From assembly GCF_036825875.1 (NCBI RefSeq), contig NZ_DAISXK010000036.1:1-28199 (forward strand): a stretch of DNA of 28,199 nt. The letters run 5' to 3'. Within the stretch, counting starts at the first letter, position 1; the number at the start of each line of letters is the position of its first letter. The stretch is from Paucihalobacter sp036825875 (GTDB lineage Bacteria; Bacteroidota; Bacteroidia; Flavobacteriales; Flavobacteriaceae). A program made the translations under genes and the position numbers. This document shows, piece after piece, positions 22,743 to 28,199 of this stretch. A model generated the notes under the pieces. The model was not told the DNA's origin and did not search any database. It was given only the letters and a program-made list of their open reading frames with translations.

Positions 22743-22767
22743 GACGATGAGCAACTAATTTTGTTAC
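22743..22767 (-). promoter_or_regulatory. ECF-type promoter (GTAAC-N16-CGTC), probable autoregulation
   Basis: On the minus strand GTAAC (22767-22763) is followed after 16 nt by CGTC (22746-22743). This is the shape of an ECF-sigma promoter (AAC in the -35 box and CGTC in the -10 box). Transcription would start near 22736, about 34 nt before the sigma ATG. The -35 box overlaps an inverted repeat ATTTTGT-T-ACAAAAT at 22758-22772. Confidence 0.6.
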
Positions 22768-22781
22768 AAAATATTTTAAAT

Positions 22782-22795
22782 TTACAATATTGTAA
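22782..22795. repeat. Perfect 14-nt palindrome in sigma/S41 divergent region
   Basis: TTACAATATTGTAA is a perfect dyad lying between the divergent sigma operon and S41 protease gene. It could be a binding site for a dimeric regulator; in AT-rich DNA such a palindrome may also arise by chance. Confidence 0.55.
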
Positions 22796-22851
22796 GTATT
22801 TTTAGGGTTTAATCTACTAAGGTTTTAGGTTAACATTGAAAAAGAAAAATT

Positions 22852-24309
22852 ATGAAGTTTTTACGCCCAATATTTATTTGTCTCATTGCATCGTCTATTT
22901 TATTGAGTTGTTTTGAAGATCAAGACGATAATTTAATTGCTGCAAGCGAAATCAACGATTTTATTTGGAAAGGTATGAATGTTGTATACCTTTATAAAAG
23001 TGAAATTCCAGATTTAGCAAACGACAGATTTAGCACAATTGAAGAATACAGCAATTACCTAAACAGTTTTAATACGCCTGAGAGCCTTTTTGAGAGTTTA
23101 ATTTTCGATAGACAAAATATTGATAAATTTAGCGTGCTCATCCCAAACTATGTTGAATTTTTACAACAACAACAAGGCATATCGATAAACAATGGTGCTG
23201 ACTTTTTGTTTTATCTAGAACCAGGGAGTCAAACTGAGGTTTTTGGAATTGTCAGACTGGTTTATGAAGGTAGTCCCGCAGATAACGCTAACCTTCAACG
23301 TGGACAAATATTTAATGCTGTGGATGGTATTCCTCTCACAACGAGTAATCTTGGTAATTTATTAAATAAAGATTCCTATACCTTAAATTTAGCTGATTAT
23401 AATGACAACGGAACACCAGCAGTTGACGACGATACTATTGAATCAAACGGACAAAGCGTATCATTAACTAAGATTAATTTCACCAGAAATCCTGTTGTAC
23501 AATCCAATATCATTAACCTTAACAGCGGAAACGTTGGCTATTTAATGTATACCAGTTTCAACAACAATTTTGAGAGCGAACTCAATGCGGTGTTTGCTAA
23601 TTTTGCTGCAAACAATGTACAACACCTCGTTATTGATTTACGCTACAATCCAGGCGGCGTTATTAATACGGCGGCTAGACTAGGAAGTATGATTACGGGA
23701 CAATTTAATGGTCAGGTATTTTCAAAATTATTTTACAACGAAGATTTACAATCTAATAATACCGATTTCAATTTCACAAATACCATTACTGGTGGTGGTG
23801 CAATTAATAGCCTGAATCTAGAAAAAGTATATATAATAACATCAGAACGCTCAGCCTCTGCTAGCGAATTATTAATTAATAGCTTAGAGCCTTACCTGGA
23901 AGATGTAGTTCATATAGGTGATATTACCTCAGGAAAAACTCAGGCTTCCATAACCATCTTTGATTCTCCGGATTTAACCATCGACGGTGTAAATCCTTCA
24001 CATACCTATGCCATGCAACCACTAATTGCAATATCGGTGAATAAAGATGATGTTGAAGTACCAGCTACAGGAATCGTACCTGATATTTTATTAAGAGAAT
24101 CACCTCGTAATTTTGGAATTTTAGGGGATGTTAATGAACCCTTACTGGCCGCAGCCTTGGCTGATATTGAAGGCTTGGGTAGAGGTTTTCCTATATCTTT
24201 AGAAACGCTTTCACCCATTGATTACAAATCAAAAGATGATAAGTTTACGGATAAATTATTGATATCTCCTGAAAATTTTAATTTTCAGAAATCGTTACTA
24301 TTGGATTAA
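22852..24309 (+). CDS. S41-family (C-terminal processing-like) protease, lipoprotein
   Basis: This 485-residue serine protease has a lipoprotein signal (LLSC, Cys20), an N-terminal helical region, a PDZ-like segment (about 115-205, with EGSPADNANLQRGQIFNAVD) and an S41 catalytic domain (about 225-420). In the catalytic domain, LVIDLRYNPGGV (259-270) precedes SASASEL (334-340), which holds the nucleophile, probably Ser336. The base is probably Lys362 in SGKT, about 25 residues later, as in CtpA/Prc. It likely cleaves periplasmic or cell-surface proteins. It is divergent from the ECF operon and overlaps the downstream convergent gene by 32 nt. Confidence 0.93.
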   Translation: MKFLRPIFICLIASSILLSCFEDQDDNLIAASEINDFIWKGMNVVYLYKSEIPDLANDRFSTIEEYSNYLNSFNTPESLFESLIFDRQNIDKFSVLIPNYVEFLQQQQGISINNGADFLFYLEPGSQTEVFGIVRLVYEGSPADNANLQRGQIFNAVDGIPLTTSNLGNLLNKDSYTLNLADYNDNGTPAVDDDTIESNGQSVSLTKINFTRNPVVQSNIINLNSGNVGYLMYTSFNNNFESELNAVFANFAANNVQHLVIDLRYNPGGVINTAARLGSMITGQFNGQVFSKLFYNEDLQSNNTDFNFTNTITGGGAINSLNLEKVYIITSERSASASELLINSLEPYLEDVVHIGDITSGKTQASITIFDSPDLTIDGVNPSHTYAMQPLIAISVNKDDVEVPATGIVPDILLRESPRNFGILGDVNEPLLAAALADIEGLGRGFPISLETLSPIDYKSKDDKFTDKLLISPENFNFQKSLLLD

Positions 24310-25936
24310 AGCTTAGGCAATAATTTTTGCAAGCGCTATACAAGTTGTTTAATGCAGCAATGGTTTGTTTGGTTACATTCGTAATTGTTGATACAGGAAT
24401 ATCTGATTTTTTAATGCTTTTTAATTCATTGTAGATGAAATGAATAGTTTCAACATACAGCTTGTGATTTTCATCATATAGATTGGTATCAATAGAATCG
24501 GTTTCGTTTGAATAAATCATTTTGTCGTAATCACTAAATCTAATATTGAGATGGGTTTTCAACCTTTCTAAAATTTGAAAAGCCAATTCATCATTACTTT
24601 CCTGAATGGTTCTAATATTGTGCTGTACATCCTTAATGTCTTTGGCCGCGTAAACAAATGACCGCATAATCGACATGTTATTTTCAAGCATTTCGATGTC
24701 ATTTATCTCCAACTCGTGTTTTTGCAACTTGGTATAAAATTTGGTAATTTCATCTTCAATTAATTTGATGTTATCGTAATTTTCATTGGGGTCTTTGGCA
24801 ACTTTAAAAATACTTAACCACCGATTGGTTTTTACGGAATTTTCTGGATTAATATTATAAATCTTCAAAATAAAATCTTTGGTAAGATTATAGAGATGCA
24901 CTAACTCTTGTTGAATGGCCTTGATTGCCACATCGGGTACATTGGTTGGCACATTTTTTATGTACAAAGTAGCACCGACAGGTTCGGCAACTTTAAATCG
25001 ATTTTTAAGAAACCTTTGAAACAAACCAAGAAACGGAAAGAATAAAATAATCCCGAATAAATTAAGAACCGTATTCAGAATGACCAATTCCATTAATGTA
25101 TCTGTAAGTTTGAATACATTTACCAATACATCAACTGCTTGCCATAAAAATGCAAAAGCGAGTAAACCTGCCACTAGATTGAAAAACACATTAGCTAGAG
25201 CTAAACGCTTTTTATCCGCTGTACCACCAAAAGAACCTAGTATTAGGGTTGAGGTGGTGCCTATATTTGCTCCAATAATTAAAGCAATCGACTGATAAAT
25301 GTCTATTAAATCAGAATTTAAAGCACTTAAAACTATCACTATCATCGCAGAACTCGATTGAATTAAAGCCGTAATAATTAAACCAATTAACAAAAATGCC
25401 CACAACCCGTGTTGAGAAATGATATTCATGTCGATGCTGTCTGAAATTGCTTCCATGGCGTCTTTCATAAAATCTAAACCTAGAAACAATAAACCAAAAC
25501 CGATTAAAAACAAGCCTATGTTTTTGATGACAGGTCTGCCTTTTAAAAACAGATAAGATAAAATACCTAAAGCTAAAAAAGGATAGGAAAAGTCAGCTAC
25601 ATTCACCTTAAAACCAAGTGTGGCAACAATCCAAGCGGTAAAAGTAGTTCCCAAATTAGCACCTAAAATAACGCCTAAAGCATTTTTAAGACTAATCATT
25701 CCGGCACCCAAAAATGCCAAAATCAATAAATTAACCATAGAACTACTCTGCAAAATACCAGTTACAAAGGTTCCGGTTAAAATACCTTTCCAGCTGCGGT
25801 TGGTGAATTTTCTAAGAAGATTTTTAAACGATTTTCCTGCCAAACCCTTGATGCCGTCTTCCAAATGATGCATTCCGAAAAGAAATATCCCGAGTCCAGC
25901 CAAAAACATCCAAAAATCAAAAGAGACTTCCTGCAT
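24278..25936 (-). CDS. Na/Pi cotransporter family protein with PhoU-like C-terminal domain
   Basis: This 552-residue inner-membrane protein belongs to the NptA/YjbB-type Na+/phosphate cotransporter family. Two inverted repeats each carry a QSSS motif followed by GAN(L/I)GTT: QSSS at 63-66 with GANLGTT at 92-98, and QSSS at 193-196 with GANIGTT at 222-228. About nine transmembrane helices end near residue 310. A helical PhoU-like cytoplasmic domain follows (about 340-540). Family members move phosphate with sodium, some acting as exporters; the direction is not decided here. A near-perfect promoter precedes it, and its 3' end overlaps the S41 gene on the other strand. Confidence 0.93.
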   Translation of the reverse strand: MQEVSFDFWMFLAGLGIFLFGMHHLEDGIKGLAGKSFKNLLRKFTNRSWKGILTGTFVTGILQSSSMVNLLILAFLGAGMISLKNALGVILGANLGTTFTAWIVATLGFKVNVADFSYPFLALGILSYLFLKGRPVIKNIGLFLIGFGLLFLGLDFMKDAMEAISDSIDMNIISQHGLWAFLLIGLIITALIQSSSAMIVIVLSALNSDLIDIYQSIALIIGANIGTTSTLILGSFGGTADKKRLALANVFFNLVAGLLAFAFLWQAVDVLVNVFKLTDTLMELVILNTVLNLFGIILFFPFLGLFQRFLKNRFKVAEPVGATLYIKNVPTNVPDVAIKAIQQELVHLYNLTKDFILKIYNINPENSVKTNRWLSIFKVAKDPNENYDNIKLIEDEITKFYTKLQKHELEINDIEMLENNMSIMRSFVYAAKDIKDVQHNIRTIQESNDELAFQILERLKTHLNIRFSDYDKMIYSNETDSIDTNLYDENHKLYVETIHFIYNELKSIKKSDIPVSTITNVTKQTIAALNNLYSACKNYCLSFNPIVTISEN

Positions 25937-25967
25937 TTTTCGAATAATTAAAAATTTCAGTGCATTT

Positions 25968-25998
25968 CAAAAATATAGTTAATTTGTTAAAATACAAA
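25968..25998 (-). promoter_or_regulatory. Consensus promoter of the Na/Pi cotransporter gene
   Basis: On the minus strand TTTG (25998-25995), a 19-nt spacer and TATTTTTG (25975-25968) match the Bacteroidota consensus TTTG-N19-TAnnTTTG exactly. The leader would be about 25 nt. It is the best promoter in the window. Confidence 0.75.
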
Positions 25999-26071
25999 TG
26001 AGATAAATCATCCTTACGTAAAAGAAAAAAAATAAGAGCAGCGATTTTTTGCAGTTGCCGCAATAGGATTC

Positions 26072-26104
26072 AAAAAAAAAGAGATTGTCATATTCGACAA
26101 CCTC
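26072..26104 (-). terminator. Rho-independent terminator after the PfpI gene
   Basis: On the minus strand GAGGTTGTC (26104-26096) pairs with GACAATCTC (26089-26081) with one G-U pair around a 6-nt loop. Nine T residues follow (26080-26072). It lies 28 nt downstream of the DJ-1/PfpI stop codon. Confidence 0.88.
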
Positions 26105-26131
26105 TTAAAATATGTTATTTATAAATAATGT

Positions 26132-26680
26132 CTACACGCCTTGCATTTCGTGTTTTCCTTCTTTAATTTCCTCAACTATTTTGGCGTTGAAGGCATCTAA
26201 ATCTTTTGGACTTCTACTAGTCACCAAACCTTGGTCAACCACTACTTCAGTGTCTTCCCAATGCGCACCGGCATTTATCAAATCGTCTTTTATTGAAGGG
26301 TAAGATGTCATTTTTCTTCCATCTACAACATTCGCACTAATTAGTACCCAAGCCGCGTGACATATAGCTGCAACTGGCTTCTTTTGTCTAAAAAAGTCCC
26401 TTACAAATTGTAAAGCCTTATCGTCGGTTCTTAATTTATCGGGGTTAATCACACCACCGGGGATTAGAAGAGCGTTGTAATCTCTCGCTGTTACTTCACT
26501 CAATGTATAATTAACATCTATTTCACCAGACCAATTGGCGTCCGACCATCCTTTAATTTTTCCTTTTTCAAGACTGACAATGTCAACTTGAAACCCTTCT
26601 TTTTCCATCGCTTCTTTAGGCGAATTTAATTCACTTTTTTCATATCCGTTTGTTGCTAATACAGCTACTCTCTTTGTCAT
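26132..26680 (-). CDS. DJ-1/PfpI family protein (YhbO/PfpI-like)
   Basis: This 182-residue protein has the DJ-1/PfpI fold pattern: VAVLATNGYEKSEL at the N-terminus with the conserved Glu of the active site, LLIPGGVINPD (71-81), and the nucleophile elbow AAICHAAWVL with Cys107-His108 (104-113). A late VVVDQGLVTSRSPKDLDAF segment completes the family signature. Members are described as stress-protective glyoxalase/deglycase-type enzymes or, in archaea, proteases; the exact reaction is disputed. The position next to a YihY gene on the same strand (98-nt gap) may reflect a stress-related unit, but they have no shared terminator-free proof of an operon. Confidence 0.92.
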   Translation of the reverse strand: MTKRVAVLATNGYEKSELNSPKEAMEKEGFQVDIVSLEKGKIKGWSDANWSGEIDVNYTLSEVTARDYNALLIPGGVINPDKLRTDDKALQFVRDFFRQKKPVAAICHAAWVLISANVVDGRKMTSYPSIKDDLINAGAHWEDTEVVVDQGLVTSRSPKDLDAFNAKIVEEIKEGKHEMQGV

Positions 26681-26778
26681 AATTTAATGTTTTAATAGTA
26701 AATATTCAATTACTTATAATTTAAAGAATATTAATTCAAAACATTACTAATACTATGGTAATTCTTTATTAAAATGCG

Positions 26779-27780
26779 TTAATATTCATTACTTTCTTCT
26801 TGTTCCCTAGTGATATCAAGGTTAGCTTTAAGTTTATTGAGAATTCTCTTTTCTTCATTTGCGTCCAAATGCTTAGAATTTAGTTTATCAATTTCCTGAT
26901 GAATTGCGGGCTCCGCAAATTTATTAGGCATCACATGCTCATTTTTATACGTTGCATATTGTACCGTGAACTCTGCCCCAAAAAACAAAATCAAACATAT
27001 ATAATTCACCCAAAGTAAAATAATCACTACAGAAGCCGCAGCACCATACACGGAAGCGGGCTCACTTTGTCCAAAATATAAACGTATTAGAAATTCACCA
27101 AGTAGGAAAAGCAGTGTTGTAAGTGCAGCTCCAATATAGGTTATTTTCCAGCGAATTTTAACGTCTGGTAATAATTTGAATAATGCAGCGAATAATGTAG
27201 TTAGAATTAAAAATGAAATCACGAAATTTAAAAAGTCCACCAAAATAAGGGTAATACTTTCTGAAATTTGTTCGATATATTCTTTAAATACACTTAATAA
27301 TGCCGAAATAACTAAAGAAATTAGCAGCAAAAACCCGATTACAAGAACCATCCCAAATGAAATGAGTCGGTCTATTAACATCCTTAAAAAATTAGACTTT
27401 TTTGCGGCTACGCTCCATATTTGGTTCATAGTTTTTTTGAGTTGAAAAAAAACACCAGTGGCTGCAAATAGTACCATCCCTACACTGAAAATAATTGCTA
27501 TGGTTGAATCCTCTGATTCAGATACATTAACAATCATTGTTTCTATGGCATCTGCACTATCACTACCAATAAAATCACTTATCTGAGTTGTAATTCTTCC
27601 TTGTACAGCGGCCCTTTCAAACAATGAACTCGCAATGGTCATCACAATAATTAATAATGATGGCAATGAAAAAAGGGTATAATATGCAATCGTTGCGCCT
27701 TTTGGAAATGGATCATTTTTATTCCAGCTTTTAAAAGTTTTTTTAAAAAGCGTGAAAGTGATTTTAAAAAATTCAATCAT
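26779..27780 (-). CDS. YihY/BrkB-family inner-membrane protein (second copy)
   Basis: This 333-residue polytopic protein of the YihY/BrkB family has about six transmembrane helices between residues 35 and 270. It shows the family marks DPFPKGATIAYYTLFSLPSL near the N-terminus, FFQLKKTMNQIWSV in the middle, and VYGAAASVVIILLWVNYICL followed by FFGAEFT near the end. A charged cytoplasmic tail (about 280-333) is unlike the first copy at 3154-4098. The ATG at 27780 is preferred over a TTG five codons upstream. Function is unknown. Expression is probably separate from the TonB receptor gene because a terminator lies between them. Confidence 0.9.
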   Translation of the reverse strand: MIEFFKITFTLFKKTFKSWNKNDPFPKGATIAYYTLFSLPSLLIIVMTIASSLFERAAVQGRITTQISDFIGSDSADAIETMIVNVSESEDSTIAIIFSVGMVLFAATGVFFQLKKTMNQIWSVAAKKSNFLRMLIDRLISFGMVLVIGFLLLISLVISALLSVFKEYIEQISESITLILVDFLNFVISFLILTTLFAALFKLLPDVKIRWKITYIGAALTTLLFLLGEFLIRLYFGQSEPASVYGAAASVVIILLWVNYICLILFFGAEFTVQYATYKNEHVMPNKFAEPAIHQEIDKLNSKHLDANEEKRILNKLKANLDITREQEESNEY

Positions 27781-27852
27781 ATTATATAATTTCAAATAAG
27801 ATAAAATATTTTGAGATGCAATAATTACAGAAATCCAGAAACCTTTATCAAA

Positions 27853-27880
27853 AAAAAAGTTGCCCTAAGACAACTTTTTT
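27853..27880. terminator. Terminator downstream of the partial TonB receptor gene
   Basis: AAAAAAGTTG (27853-27862) pairs perfectly with CAACTTTTTT (27871-27880) around an 8-nt loop. Longer A and T runs flank the stem (A from 27850). It lies 22 nt beyond the TonB stop on the minus strand. Only four pairs are in the stable core, so strength is moderate. Confidence 0.7.
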
Positions 27881-27902
27881 CTTTAAATGATAAAAATTGG
27901 TT

Positions 27903-28199
27903 CTAAAATTTCAAGTTTAAACCAAGTTGTAAATTTCGACCACGAGTTGAAAATCTATAAATTTCCTCATAATCTTCGTCAAATATGTTAGTGAGATTCA
28001 AGATAACTTTTAAATTGTTATTTATTTGATGACTGACATAAATATCTGCCAAGCCAAAACTGCTCAGTGTTACGCGCTCTGAGGCAAAAGTATTGGGATT
28101 AAAAAACTGGTCTTCCCTACTGTCATTAAACTGATACGCCAAACTCAAAGTTGTTTTTTCTGTTGGCATGTAAATAAGATTGGCGTTTACTTTGTGCTT
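27903..28199 (-). CDS. TonB-dependent receptor, C-terminal fragment (runs off window)
   Basis: The frame is open from the stop at 27903 to the window edge, so this is the last 98 residues of a larger gene that starts outside. The pattern is that of the final strands of an outer-membrane beta barrel: TTLSLAYQFNDSRED, FGLADIYVSHQINNNLKVIL, NLTNIFDEDYEE, and the terminal GRNLQLGLNLKF ending in Phe, the usual C-terminal signal for barrel assembly. The NLTNIFDEDYEEIY motif is typical of TonB-dependent receptors, including BtuB-like ones. Substrate cannot be assigned from the fragment. Confidence 0.85.
   Translation of the reverse strand, partial: KHKVNANLIYMPTEKTTLSLAYQFNDSREDQFFNPNTFASERVTLSSFGLADIYVSHQINNNLKVILNLTNIFDEDYEEIYRFSTRGRNLQLGLNLKF

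Noticed and set aside
27781..27795. TTG start five codons upstream of the second yihY
   Set aside because: An ATG at 27780 is available and gives a normal N-terminus.

Overview
The window is ordinary chromosomal sequence from a member of the Bacteroidota, most likely a marine Flavobacteriaceae. Support for this: AT-rich DNA, promoters of the TAnnTTTG (-7) type, few Shine-Dalgarno sequences, TonB-dependent receptors, carboxypeptidase-regulatory-like (CarboxypepD_reg) beta domains, a LytTR response regulator, DUF4252 proteins and an ECF sigma factor. I see no phage, IS element, CRISPR array, rRNA or tRNA.

Layout. 1-5057: a LytTR response regulator converges on a leftward operon nadC-yihY-priA, with tail-to-tail and head-to-tail overlaps of 4 nt. 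5078-8866: rlmH and a short HPF converge on a shared terminator. They are followed by rdgB and a DEAD-box RNA helicase with a long, structured leader. 9038-13391: a secreted beta-domain protein, a SpoU/TrmH-type methyltransferase (leftward), a sirtuin that has lost most zinc ligands, and a complete TonB-dependent receptor that must start at TTG. 13458-18888, all leftward: an orphan-like secreted protein, an ABC-F ATPase, a glycosyltransferase (TTG start), a haem-binding-domain protein and a DUF1028-TPR protein. 18989-20536: purB plus a 66-residue membrane protein, closed by a strong bidirectional terminator. 20573-22702: a leftward operon of ECF sigma factor, putative anti-sigma factor and two exported DUF4252 proteins, preceded by what looks like an ECF-type autoregulatory promoter. 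22852-28199: an S41 lipoprotein protease overlapping tail-to-tail with a Na/Pi-cotransporter-family protein, then a DJ-1/PfpI protein, a second YihY/BrkB membrane protein and the C-terminal end of another TonB-dependent receptor running off the window.

Most genes are housekeeping: replication restart (priA), NAD synthesis (nadC), rRNA/tRNA modification (rlmH, trmH-like), nucleotide-pool cleaning (rdgB), purine synthesis (purB), and translation or cold adaptation (hpf, RNA helicase, ABC-F). The least understood unit is the sigma/anti-sigma/DUF4252/DUF4252 operon. It has the form of an envelope signalling module whose outputs or sensors are two exported proteins of unknown function. Nothing else in the window looks like a new defence, mobile or biosynthetic system. 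Several first in-frame start codons (TTG) give wrong N-termini for nadC, trmH, the haem-binding protein and the second yihY; the starts given here correct them.
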